Positions 24,015 through 36,200 of a DNA stretch of 64,000 nt are shown one piece after another. The position numbers and the translations under genes are program-made. Each line of letters begins with the position of its first letter. The first letter of the stretch is position 1. The notes beneath the pieces were generated by a model. It did no database searches and was not told the origin of the DNA. It saw only the letters and a list, made by a program, of their open reading frames with translations. Source of the stretch: Marthasterias glacialis (Eukaryota; Echinodermata; Asteroidea; Forcipulatida; Asteriidae); the NCBI GenBank assembly GCA_911728455.2, contig OU452228.1:4774001-4838000 (forward strand). The letters are read 5' to 3'.

Positions 24015-24360
24015 CTTGATATCTCTCGTGCGCTTCCAAATTAAGCGCCAGACAACTCTCTCGGGGCCCGCAGGCAATACACACACACGCACAAAAATAT
24101 GGGAGACACTCCGAGCACAAGAAGTTGCAGCGGTGCGTCACGTAAAAGTTTCCCTGTCGGTCTGGTAGGTAGCAAATAGGCCGGCTAGTCCAAGCAATAT
24201 TATCCTCTGCCACGAGGGAGAAAGATGCTGCAATGCAATGTAACCTCAGTAAAAAAAAAAGGGAATCCGCTTAGCGTGAGATGTGCACACTGTCACGCAC
24301 TTGGCGAACTTCTCGCTGGCCCAGCCAAGGATATAGATAAACGCCCGGGGAGATTAGGCC

Positions 24361-24369
24361 TCTATATAT
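24361..24369 (-). promoter_or_regulatory. Candidate TATA box of the FGF gene
   Basis: On the minus strand acatatatagagg lies about 350 bp upstream of the FGF ATG, which would place a start site near 24335 and a 5' UTR of about 320 nt. The surrounding 24000-24560 is CpG-rich and includes an E-box cacgtg at about 24444. Position and composition fit a promoter; there is no transcript evidence. Confidence 0.35.
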
Positions 24370-27070
24370 GTACTTCGAACTCCGACATGTAAATAAGATG
24401 AGGTCATTATTATCCCAGCGCTCAGTGGGCTCGCTCGCCGGTCACGTGTGTGATCTCTCCTCCTCCGCTCGCAATCAGACAGTTGTAGATCCGGTCATAG
24501 AGTCGATACGTCAGTCACCGCTGCGGACGAGTGGTGTTCCGCCAGAAGCGTGGCGGCCTGCGGCAAATCGTGGGTAACCCTGTTTTAAAACCAAGAAAAA
24601 ACAATAGGAAACTATTAACCACACGTACACGTAACCGGCTATTAATGAAATGATGTTTTGTAGCTGTCAATAACACCTAACCGGGAAGTCACTAACACAA
24701 GGGAAACCCTTAGCAGAACATGCGCGAGTTGTGACGTATTTTAATCTCTGGTGTCCGTCCTATTTCCTTACCGCCTACGAAACGTTTAATCAGAAAAATA
24801 ATAATCAAGAAGTTTCCGCCGGAAGTTGTATTTTCCCACCAATAGTCTATTTTCTAACTTCGTGGTGTTACTGCGGAAAGACGTGCGGTTGGGGAAGCCG
24901 TTATATACATAGGTAAATGAACATTGGGACAACAAAAATGACTCATGGAAGTCATTTTCACTATTTGAATTTTGCATGCAGGTTGCATGCAATGCGCTAA
25001 TTGGTGCAGCGCTGCAAGGCACTAATATTACTAGTTGTTAGAATGTGTTAATCTGTGTGAATATTTTAAATTTAGAGCAAGGGTTTCAGCGGGCAGTAGG
25101 ACCCGGTTGTCCTGACTTGTTTTGTGTAAACTTCAAACTGTGCGGACTGAAATAGGTAATTTTACACCAGACAGTATATTATTATTTATACATCAACATT
25201 TTTATTTTTTTAACACGGGAACCGTTATTTTTGCTGAGCAAGTAACATTAAATGTTTGTGTGATCGACATTTACAAAAATCTCATGCAGTTCAACCATTC
25301 AAATTATTGTGCATAATACGGTAGTGTTGGATAGATCGCATCTTCCAGCCTACATTTTACTATTTTCCAGGAAATGCAAAAATAAAACGCAGTTTTGTAT
25401 TTACACGTTAGCCTACGGTTATTCACACAGTCAAAAGCACCCACTGCAAAATGTCAAACGTGAAGTTCAAGTAGTTATTGTTTTATCAGCCATATTCATT
25501 TATGAATGTCCAATTAGACCTATAATTTTTTACGGTGTGGATTTGAAGAGATCGTTTGTTTTCTCGCTGTGGATCTTACAAACTGACCGCGCACAGCACA
25601 CATACTTCGGCGGTTAAATTCCCTCCAATGTTCCCCCTCTCCCCGTGGAGGCTTCCCTGGCTGGGTTCAGCAGGCTCCAGACTCGCCACCGTGTTTATTG
25701 TGGTCGGTTCTTTTTAACGATGGAAAAATATTCAGTCAGTTTGTTTATTTTGTATATTCGCCCCCCAGGAGACTGACTTTCAGACAAGGTCAGGATGGAA
25801 TCCAGGCCAATCTCTTCCTGGTACATCACACGTCTAGAAAATGACTGAAATAATTTTGTAGGTACTGGGCAAGAAAGAGCATAAAATGCAACTTATCTCA
25901 GCAACTGCTGTGATTGGATGAAACGAAGTTACATGATTGGTTTTAATCGAAGAAAGTCATTCGCGAAGATTTGTAAGTGGCTTATCATGAACATTTTAAT
26001 ATGGGTCAGTAATCCATGCCTGTAAGAAGATGTGATGCAAGTTCATAATGTTAAGCTGCAAACATGACACTTTTGTATGACAAAAACTGCGTTCTCAACG
26101 AAATGCCGCTGTTAATGTTAGTGTAGGAGCCTAAACTATTAATGTTATTTGTACATCAAATCCTCAATACATTTATGATCTTCAAATTTGAAATGGAAAG
26201 AAAATCGTTGTGTGGAAGTGATTTTTTTTTTACAAAAATAAACCAAGAAAAAACGTTTCAAGCCATAATCAGTATGTTGATTCACTACGATAACCGTGTA
26301 GTTATGATTAACCGGAGTTGTTAGAAATAACCATTCGTTTGGAGACGGCAATTGATCACTCAACAGATCGCTTTTTTTTCTCACTTGACCCAAACATAAA
26401 ACAAAACAAGTCAAGATGGAACTTTATAACGGTTAAGAAAGAGTCAAAGAGAAGATCTCTTCAGATCGTTTGTTACACGAAAATACACAATACTACAAAA
26501 GAAAACTACATTAATTTACACAACAGACAATCTGTAGATGAGTTTTTCGTTAGAAACGGACAAATTCATCTGTGCCTTATTTAAAAAAGTGGTACGGATT
26601 ATCGCTAAACACTAACTAGCCTAGTGAAAACTCGGAATAAGAACAAGTGAAATTCTGTGTATGCCCTGTTAGAGAAGAAGTGAAGGGAAAACGTATTTGA
26701 TTAATCAAAGTTACCCTGCTTCGTTAGACAACAAATCCAAACGCTTACTTTTAAAAGATAATTTACTTCAGTACTGCTTCATCCGTTGTGCAACTAACCC
26801 TTATGACAGTTTTCAGCGGTTGATGATTGTATGGCTGGTGTATGCGGGCCTTTTCACGTGGACATGTGGAAACACGTCAACTTATGTTTTGTACATGTAC
26901 ATGTACATGTACACGTACATATCCTGCGTTGCATAACTCAGTGTCGTCTGCTCGATCAACTTTGTGAGAGTTTGTAGTCTAGACTTACCCGTACTGGTTT
27001 TCTGTAATATATGAAATTGGTCAACAGACTAAACGTACAGCGCAGTCGCAGTAGGTTGACAAGTATTTCC
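24370..27070. other. Spacer between divergent FGF and MICU-like genes
   Basis: About 2.7 kb with no supportable gene; the left 200 bp is CpG-rich, the rest AT-rich. It must contain the promoters of both genes, or of the MICU-like gene and upstream elements of FGF. A (GTACAT)n tract lies at 26891-26920. Confidence 0.6.
26891..26920. repeat. (GTACAT)n short tandem, self-complementary
   Basis: Five hexamer units, the last with one substitution; the first 22 bp read the same on both strands. Confidence 0.9.
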
Positions 27071-27081
27071 AAGATGGCGAC
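27071..27081 (+). promoter_or_regulatory. YY1-type motif over the start codon
   Basis: AAGATGGCGAC fits the YY1 consensus AAnATGGCGnC exactly and includes the ATG of the MICU-like gene. YY1 sites overlapping the start codon are common in TATA-less promoters of mitochondrial and housekeeping genes in animals. No TATA box is seen just upstream. Confidence 0.55.
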
Positions 27082-27322
27082 GTCCTCGAAAATACTGTGC
27101 CGACGGACGTCGAAATGGACGAATTCGGGTTTGCTGAGATCCATGAGTACCGGGACGTCAGATGCGTCAGCAACTGCACTTAAATTTAAACGATTAGCTA
27201 TTGGAACTTGTGGTCTTTGTGCTGCTGGTGGGGTATTCTGGTCGCAATATCGCCAACAACACTGGGGGAGAGAGGGAGCGTTTCCGTCAACAAGAGTTCT
27301 CGCTTTAGAAGTACAGCGTAAG
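27074..27322 (+). CDS. First exon of a mitochondrial protein gene, probably MICU2/3
   Basis: 83 codons from ATG (context ccaagATGg, strong) to the donor CGTAAG|gtatgt, phase 0. The N-terminus (MATSSKILCRRTSKWTNSGL, LRSMSTG) is Arg/Ser/Thr-rich with no acidic residue before Asp30, typical of a mitochondrial presequence. It is followed by a hydrophobic stretch LAIGTCGLCAAGGVFW (about residues 41-56), then QYRQQHWGREGAF and VLALEVQRK. MICU proteins begin with such a presequence and hydrophobic stretch before their EF-hand domain, and this part is poorly conserved, so sequence alone does not name it. The name rests on head-to-head linkage with an FGF9/16/20-like gene, as in human FGF9-MICU2. No later exon was found; the ATGACNCC expected for the MTP motif of exon 2 is absent from the rest of the window. 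It could be another mitochondrial membrane protein. Confidence 0.6.
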
Positions 27323-27365
27323 GTATGTACCCTATTCACAACAGGTATTTACCCTATTCACAACA
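27322..27365 (+). repeat. 22-bp tandem duplication spanning the exon-1 splice donor
   Basis: Units 27322-27343 and 27344-27365 are 22 bp each with one difference (ggtatgt against ggtattt). The first unit contains the donor gt and the second carries a weaker copy of it. Confidence 0.9.
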
Positions 27366-27856
27366 CAACGCTCCCCTCTTCAGGTTTCCGTCATGGGCAT
27401 TCAAGAATTCGAGGAATACTGATCGTTGGTGGTATTTCAGAAATGTTAGGCAAGGTCAACATTTCTGCACACAGAATACATTATTTAAAGCTTTGCATTT
27501 TAAAGGAAAAGCCTTCAAATAAAAACAAAATGAACCTGAAGTTCTGAACCTGAACCTGACTGAAGCCGTAAAATAAGGTGATAATATTATAAAGTCAACT
27601 CTATACAATCATACTCATTGATAGACTACGCATGGTCTATCCGAGACTGACTGCTATTGATACTATAAACAAATAGTGTAGTGTATATCACACTTCTCTA
27701 AAGTTCTAGCACTTCTCTGGTGACAAAAGAATAAGATACACTGAAGTGTAAACTATTTTTTCTTTTAGTTTTACAGGAGCACTAAACAATAGGATTGATT
27801 CTCAATGTACATGTTTGGTGTAGTTGTGATAACTGTAACCTTCGTTTACTGTAACA

Positions 27857-28032
27857 GTCGTAGACTGGAGAGTTACGAAGAACCATGTGTTCAAATTTGG
27901 CAGTTGTTATGACGTTTTCCCCCAACATTTAACATTTTCCAAGTTGGGTAAATTTAAAACATGTTTTTAAAAGGTACAATAAAATTGCAATAATTTGAAC
28001 ACATGGTTCGTCGTAACCATCCGGTCTGTGAC
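27857..28032. repeat. Inverted-repeat element (fold-back)
   Basis: The arms 27872-27896 and 27993-28017 pair at 24 of 25 positions (left arm starts gttacgaagaaccatgtg), with weaker pairing for about 15 bp outside. The loop is 96 bp. No target duplication is obvious. Probably a small MITE. Confidence 0.7.
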
Positions 28033-28820
28033 CATTGGGAGGATCAAGAGTTACAATTAACGTAACTGCTGTAGTGTTAGTAATGACTTTAGTATAGTAG
28101 TACATGTTTGAGGTAGTTTCATGTACTATACATATACCCACATGGTCTACCTACCTGCCGTAACTAAGTAATAAAAAGCAATGTAAAAAGCTTTTATAGA
28201 CCATGTTACACATGACATAAATGTGCTTACAAAAGAGCCACACAGCCTGGACTTCCTGGAGGCATGATTTGTACACAGATCAATGAAAAAAAAAATTAAC
28301 AAAAACTTACATTTATGAAAATTGCACAGTTTCCGTTAAGAAGTTAATTTTTACTAACTATATAAAATGTAAAATTTCTCATATGACCAGTGTAATACCT
28401 TGCCTGCCGTGAAATGCCCTAGGAATACAAGGTCAAACTTTTTGTAAACTAGGTCAAAGGTGACATAATACTCTATTCAATTTACATAGAGAAATGTCTC
28501 TCTAGCCTCTATGTTGTATTGACTTGTTGAATAAACTGTAACTAATGCTCAACTCTTAGTTGAACCCCAAAGCAGCAAGTGACTTGGGCAAAGGTCAATA
28601 CTCCATTGGTTTTTATGTAATGTAGTATTTAGAATAAAAGCCAAGGTTCAAATTTAGCGATTATCACATTCATAAAAATCATTCTGTTTTGGGGTTAAAA
28701 ATTAACAAATAAACTTCAAAATTCAAAATTACAAATGGATGTGTTTCAAACATTGTACTTAAGATACAGAAAAGAATGTATAGTGGTATTAAATATGCAG
28801 TTGCATACATACAGACTTAG

Positions 28821-29037
28821 TGTGGAATAATTTTCCGTACCATCAGGGCTGCTGATACAACACCATCATTTAAAACTGCTCTCAAAACTCATCTATTTAA
28901 AGCAAATATAGACTAGTGATATTCAACTTTTTTTTGTCTTTTCTTCTTAACTATAATTTGCATTAAGAGGGAGTGCCCTGAGCGCCTTTTATTGGCAGAT
29001 ACCGGCACTATACAAGACTCCATTATTGTTATTATCA
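28821..29037 (+). mobile_element. 5'-truncated LINE 3' end (CR1/L2-like)
   Basis: A short reading frame gives IRAADTTPSFKTALKTHLFK, then ANID and a stop, the typical C-terminus of CR1/L2-clade ORF2 proteins (IR....SFK..LKTHLF). Before it, WNNFPY lies one base out of frame. After the stop comes a 3' UTR with gagcgccttttattggcaga, then a tail of repeated att units. About 200 bp remain, the rest lost by 5' truncation, as is usual for LINEs. Confidence 0.8.
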
Positions 29038-30033
29038 ATTAACCAGTTGAAACCGGATGACGTCAATAAACACAAATGGTTCCCCTGTCTGGAAACAGAG
29101 GTCGTCTTGCGAAGCCATTTTGTAATTTCGGACCACCAGAGCAAAGGTCGCGTGGTCATTCAATTGCGGAGTGTGTGCAGACCACGCTCACGCTATGTAA
29201 CGTTTCGATTCACCCACACAATGACAAAAAAAGGTTGTGCATTTACTTGTATTTTGTAGCCATTGAGAGGTGATTTTTGGTAATCCCTGATTGTAGACCT
29301 TTGTCCTTTTGTTCCAAGAAGGGGATTACGAGGCATCGAGAGGCTTCCACCATTGTTCATTCATTGTGTTTCGGCTGAATGGAGGTAAGTCAGAGTGAGC
29401 CGGCAATCGAGCCATGGTTCCATGTTTAGTGCCACTCCTATGCCATAGGGAACAGCCGATGTTTTGCAATTCACACTGCATGAATTTGACATTTTCTCAG
29501 TCGAGCAACAAAACGGACGATCTAACATAGAGAATCTTTCTTCTCTTGGCATTGTCAAGTCTGGGTTTCTTTGTGCCAGCGGTACCCTCAAAGAAAAAAT
29601 ATTTCGGCAATTCTGCCAAAAGAATCCCGCAAGGGGGGCGGGACCAAAAAAAGAAAGAATCCCGGCGGCAACTGGTTAAGGACATTGTCATATGGTAGTA
29701 TGAGAGGTAACAGCAATCAGGATGATTTGGAAGAAAGTTTTCTTTTACCTTTCTGGTTTAAATGAGCAAATTGCACATAGTTGAGTCACAATGCCATTAG
29801 GGGATTTAGTTACGGTCATTGTATAAAAATACTCTACCCCTAGAGTGGTCTCTTGTACTTTAATTTTATTCTTGCCTTAATGTAACTGAAATAAAAAAAA
29901 AAAACACCTGTCAACATATGCACCTTGGATGGGTATAAAACCCAAGACTTTCTCCATTTTCAAGCATTATACCCATAATGCCATTACCCTGAGCTTGGCT
30001 GGTGATAAAAGGCATATAGTGTTATCCATGTAT

Positions 30034-30287
30034 AGACCAATCCATTAAGCCCCGCCCCCATATGTGTTGACCAATCACAGCCTACTGAAAGTCTGACAAA
30101 AGTCTGACACGATAACAATCCTATTGGAAAATGTAAACACACGTGCGCGTACTTACAGCGCACGCGCTCATGTCGTGCAGTGTGGCATTGAAGAGACGCA
30201 CATTGTGCTGCCCACATGTACAGTGGTGATTTAGCCAATGCTTTGATTGGTCAATAAGTTTAGGGGCGGGGCTTAATGGATTGGTCT
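30034..30287. mobile_element. MITE with 25-bp perfect terminal inverted repeats
   Basis: The ends agaccaatccattaagccc (continuing cgccc) are identical for 25 bp in inverted orientation, and a weaker shared ttgaccaatcacagc segment follows inside. The flanking dinucleotide AT on both sides (30032-30033 and 30288-30289) fits the 2-bp target duplication of ISL2EU-type elements, although a dinucleotide match could be chance. Size is 254 bp, non-coding. Confidence 0.8.
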
Positions 30288-33200
30288 ATTGTTTTTTAAT
30301 ATGTTAGTTTCCAAAACAGATCTCATCATTTTTTACGGACTGATTGATTAATATAAGCTAGTAATATAAGAAGTCCGACTGAAAGAAATTATAAATTTTA
30401 TTAAAAAAATGAAAACCCTAAATCATTTTGAAAAATATTTTGTTACTAATAATTGGCACATCAGACCACATTCACAGTGGTAAATACACAGTGCGGAAGG
30501 AAATTATGCATAATTTATAAGTGATGTTTCAAACTTGTTTCAAATTTGACTGACAAGTTACAAAGCAGTACGATTAGGCCCCCCAAAAAGTGCATTGTAC
30601 ATGTTTTTGTAGATTTTGTACATGTGCACTTTATGTTCGGCTCAAACCCACATCTTTAAATAAAAACAAATATATATATAGAAAAGATATTGTAATCTTG
30701 TTACTAGACTAAAAAGATTTAATTAAGATAAAGAACTGGGCAGAGGTTTAAATCAAACACACTCATGTTATCAGTGATCCTCCACCCATTTATGATACCT
30801 GCAGCTTACAAAGGTCCTTACCTGGCAAATTCTTTGGTAAATTTGTACACGAATCATCTGTGGCATGTCATAATTTTTTGTTTAATTTCAAGTTATTTGC
30901 ATTAAGACTTGTAAATTGATTTCTTGTGGGTACAACTACTGTATACAAACCCATCTCCAGCCCATCGCATGCAATGAAGGGGCTCCATCAGCTCCATCCA
31001 ACACTTCGCATGTCCATCAAGTTTTTTTTAAATGGAACAAAACATTGTAAATTTGAAGTTTTTATAGCTAAGGTAGCTAAGGTCCAGATCAAATTTTCAA
31101 TCACAGATAAATATGAGTTATATAAATAACAGATTCCAATGAGACGAGGAACTTACTGGTGGGTGGTTGTTTGTACTCTGTACATTGAATTTTTTATTTT
31201 TTTTTTATTTGAAAATGAAAGCAAAAGTACACTTGTCTGTATACAAGTACTGCAAAATTCAATCACAATGCATCAAACATTCCTGAGTAGTAAAAGAAGA
31301 ACGTTCCTCATTCATAGGAATTGCTGTACTTAGCCACTTTTCTGTGTATGTTTGAAGAAGAACGTGTCTGTACATGTTTAGAGTTTAGATACTTTCGCAC
31401 AGTTACCCCATTACTGTTGTATTGAACAAGCATGGTTGTTAAGCAGTCTACATGTAAATAACTTCTTACGCCCACAGTATTTGTTCACTGTGCAATTATG
31501 AAATAGCTGTGTTTGGTTATTAAATCTAGCATAGAGTTGTTCTAGTTCAGACCAGCATTGTTAGATAACTTTAATCATTTAAATTTACATTGAATGATGT
31601 TTTGCGTTAAGGATCCAGGGAGTTCAGCTACTTTAGTATTTTTTAGTGCATGCAATCACCTGGTGACTGTTGTCATGTTCAACTGGACTCATTAAAAAAG
31701 GGCTTTAATTAAGGACCTTGAATTATTAGGTGTTTGATGTGTCTTTAGCAACTTTCAATGCAAGGAGTATTTGAAACCAAAGTAATTTCAACTTAAGGGA
31801 TATTATGTTTATCAAAACATGCAGCAATATATGCAGTAAATCTTACCCTGTCAAGAAGGGAAGTTAAAGAAAATAATTAAATGGGGATTTAAGAAGGCTA
31901 AGTCAAAATGGCAGTCGGAGGTTTGTCATCCATTTGAAGGAATTACTGGGCGGAGTACAATTAAAGATAGAAGAATGAAGCCAGATCTGACTGTGGCATC
32001 TTAATGGGGATTATGATAGGTAAAGTTTATCTTCTAACAACTACTTCCATGTTTGTGACATTTGTATGGGTGGTCTTTTTTCTATTTTATAAAATGTCAT
32101 GTGGAAAAATCTCTAAATCCATGCAATCCCTTCCGATTTCTGTCTATCTCCTTCCCTTTCTTTGGCACACCTGTCGTAAATTTATGTGGTCACTCCTACA
32201 AAGACGTTTGGCCAATTCCCTTACAATGCCAGGTGATTGATCATTGTGCAGCAGAAGTCTTCCCAGCAGGAGAAAAAAAGGCTGGTCACCAGGGACTGGG
32301 GGTGGCAAATCAGGAAGCAAGATTTCCATTAACTGTCTTGAATCACGTTATCCTGTAGTTAAGCACAGTCTGTCTGCTGTATGTGTAATTGCCGCAAACA
32401 GCAAGAGAGTTAGCAAATTCTAGTGGGTTGCACTGCTGTAACACACTATTTATAGCCTCCTCCTGTACAAATATGCATTTATTAATCTTTCTCCACCATA
32501 TTTCTTGAATTATAATTAAATTTGTTGCACATTTTGGGTTATCCCTGAGGGGGAAAAACTGCATAATACATGCAGTATAACCACTAAGTAAACCTTTTTG
32601 TTAGCTCTCTGTGGTTTCTTTGTCAGAAAATCCCCCACTGCTAAACACTATTTATGAAATTGTGGTTGATACAGAAATACATTTGCAACCTCTTTGAGCT
32701 GCCGACAGACAACCCAATATGTGATATCATTATCAAAGGCAAATTTACTCCCATGTCTTGGGAAATGAAAGATAACAACCATGAGAAAAAAGTATTGAAT
32801 GTTGTTTAAAATATCCACAATAAGAGTTGGACATTTTTTCATGTTTTTTTTTCATCCCACATTTTTAGATTGAGGGGATACAACAGGATAAAATAAACAG
32901 AAAAAGCCAAATTTTACAAAATAAAATGTTTACAGTCAGATGAGTGTCTAAGCTCAATTTCAAAAAGGCATGCATTGGCTGTCACCTTGCATTCGGCAAG
33001 TATTTCTTTGTGTGTGTATTCCCATGACCATGATACTGATTGCACCATGCTTAATTCCTACAAACAAAAACTACAGAATATCTTGGAATATCAGCAAATA
33101 TTTAGTTCCAGTTTCACAATGGGTATCAGTTTACATCAGAATAATCATTCCCAGGGTTTGTTGTTTCCAAAATATTTGCAAGTGTATTATGTAAGCAATA

Positions 33201-36200
33201 AAAATAGAAAAAATCCTTCATTTTTGTAGATTATCTTAGAAACTCTGCCCCAACTCCCATTGTTCCACGTTGTCTTCTACGCCTACGCCTACATACCAAA
33301 TGTCACATGCTTTTGATGTACTTTTGCAATCAAAAGTTTGGGTACAAAGTCCATTATACGATCTTCTGACTTATATTAGGCCTTAACCTACATGTACTGT
33401 ATATAATATCATTCTAATAAACAACAGTTCTGTTGGTTTACACAGTGAAGCAACATTAGTATTCAATATAGGGCTTGTACATATATATAGGCCTAAACCT
33501 TTAATATGTAAAATGCAATGTTAAACATAGGCCTATGATGATTTTTTGTAGTTTGTTTTCTCTGGAGGAATGATAAGATTCATATTTTTTGTCTAAAACT
33601 GTTTTAGCAGTACTAATTTTTGGAGGCAAAGTTTAATTCTAGAAGTTTTCAGTCTTAACCTGCTGAAAGTTGCAGTTCATGCAGAAACTTCGCTGTGGTT
33701 AAGTTTGTGAATCTTATTTACATTTGTAAATGTGGGTCATTTGATGAGGGAAATTTCATCGAGTATAGCCTACTACTGGTACCTCAGCAAACAGGCAAAC
33801 TTGGGTGATCGAACCATGCTCAGTTGTATTACTAATCAAAAGCGACTATGAAGTAAAAAAATATATATTTAATTGGTACATCCTTCACTTGCGTGGATAA
33901 TGAAGATTTGAATTTGATATGTTATGAAGAGTAAAGAGCTGGGGGAAGGGCAGATGTCATTAGAGATATCCGGGTGTAGAAATCAACACAATGTGAGACG
34001 TATTGATTGGCCTGATAAAATATAGGCTACTGCATAACATGTCTGTACATTTACTCCTGCAGAAATGCATGTATTAAAAGCTCCTTCCTCAGATCACAGG
34101 AGTTGCTCCTTTTTTTTTAAAATACTTATTAATTATTTCTTGTTTGCCTCATGAACCTAAAGACAATTTAAATAAGATTACCCAATGCTATTAACTTTGT
34201 GGATTAGACAGGAAACACAATAAAGGATACCACTTTGCATCCGTCACATTAGCAGTTTTTTCCAACAGTTGCAACTTTTTTTTAAGTACCTGAAACCACC
34301 CAAAAGTGTTTCAACATGTCAATGGACATGCAGGCTTTTAATAAAAATAACTTGAGTTGATTCATTTGATGTTTTTATTTGTTTAATTTTATTAATCACC
34401 TTCAAATTTTCATCAAAAATAGACGGAAAAATACCTGCATTTTCTATCCATTTTTTGAATGAAGTTTGAGGGTAATATTTAAGTGGTAACTTAATTGTGT
34501 GTCCTGTCATTACTGAATCGAGATATGCTAAAGAACAATCTAAATGAGTTTTCACTGTAAGTGAAGCTATTAAGCAAGCTATTAAGCATGTATGGTACAT
34601 TTTCATTCACAGAATTGAAGTGCATGTGCTAATAATTCATCACGTTAGAAAAACAACCTACCAATAAGGTAACAGTTAAAAAGACGGTTTAACTACTTTA
34701 CATACCTGCACAAGTCATGTATTCTGTAGTTGTTCATGTAAAACTATATGCAACCCTGCTGAAAATACCCAGTACATGTGCTTTTGTTTGTTGTAAACTT
34801 TGACCTTACAGTGTAGGGAACAGATCTCTCTCCCATGAGTGCAGTTGTTACCCTCTACAAAAATGTACTTACTGAATCAACTGAGAGCAATTATCACCCC
34901 ATTATTGCACTTAATTGGTGTTTACAATTAACTGGATCCAGCTATGTTTGCACAGTCCAGCACTTGGCCCTAATCAATGAAAGGTGCACATTATTTGTCT
35001 AAATTTGAACTGGTCCTGAGCCTGAACTTGATTGTGTGGAACCATGCTGAGTGACATGCTCCAGACAGTAGGGCCTGAGTCTGGAGTAAGCAGGGGACCA
35101 GCCGAGATAATTACACCTTTATTAAGAAGCAAGTTTGAAAAACTATAATAAGCTATTCTTTCATTTACATCACTACTATAAGTGAATTGGTTGAACATAT
35201 TAGTTCAAACTAAAAAATGACAAAAATATGAAATCATAATGACTAATGAGTCTTGAGGGTATCATTGCTTAAAGTGAACTCCAACGGAGTAGAAAAATTG
35301 AAAGAAACCCTTCTCTAGAATGTTAACCTCGAAAGACAGAGGAAGTAGTAGCAATTTCTCCAACTATGCCTAAAGTAATCATATTTGATTGTAAATAATG
35401 TGCTAACTTTTGCATACATATATGCATATTTTTTGTCTTTTCTTGCACATGTACAGTACGTACACAGGTATGTCTACATAAACTTTTGTCAACACAAAGC
35501 AGATGAATACCCATGTCATTCATCAGCACTAAGGCCCTGGAGTAGACAGGGGATGCCTGTAGAGAAGCTATATATATATATAGTGGGTGCCATGACTACA
35601 CAGGGACTCTAAACTATGTTCCGTCTGCTTAAAAACCAATTAGCTGGGCAAACAACCGTCCTTAGACATGATTAGGTGTTCTTTTTTCTATAGTGGTGGG
35701 TGTATTCTACCCCAGTAAGCCCTGCTTGCCTGGATAGAATACACTTGAAAGGAGCCGATGAGAAAAAAAGAGCCCCTCTACACACACAAAAGTTAATGTA
35801 GCAGTGTTTAAGATTGACAAATTTGTGTCTTTGGTTTGACACACAGGTGCCGCTTAACCTGGTATCTGTCCTTTGCTTGTGCACAATAAGCTGTACAAAT
35901 ATTGACTATTTTTATAACCCACGTGGAATTGAAGTAAATGGTGCTGAAAAAGACTGTTTAACACTTTGTGGAATGCCAGAGTCTGCACCCCAAAATTAAA
36001 GTTCCATCCCGAAGGGTGTGTCATAATGGTCATAGTTACTTTGTACTGATGTGTTTGTTTGTGTGGGTGTTTGACAAAAAGTAATCTGGTGCAAAATTGA
36101 TTTTACTTAAGACCTCAAAATTATTATTGCGTAGTGGAAAAATGTTGATTTTTATTTACTTGCACACGTGGTTATTTTATTTTAAGTTGTTAAGTTAAGT

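Noticed and set aside
24368-24577. 69-codon plus-strand frame in the FGF upstream region
   Set aside because: It overlaps the proposed FGF promoter and 5' UTR on the other strand, is short and has no match.
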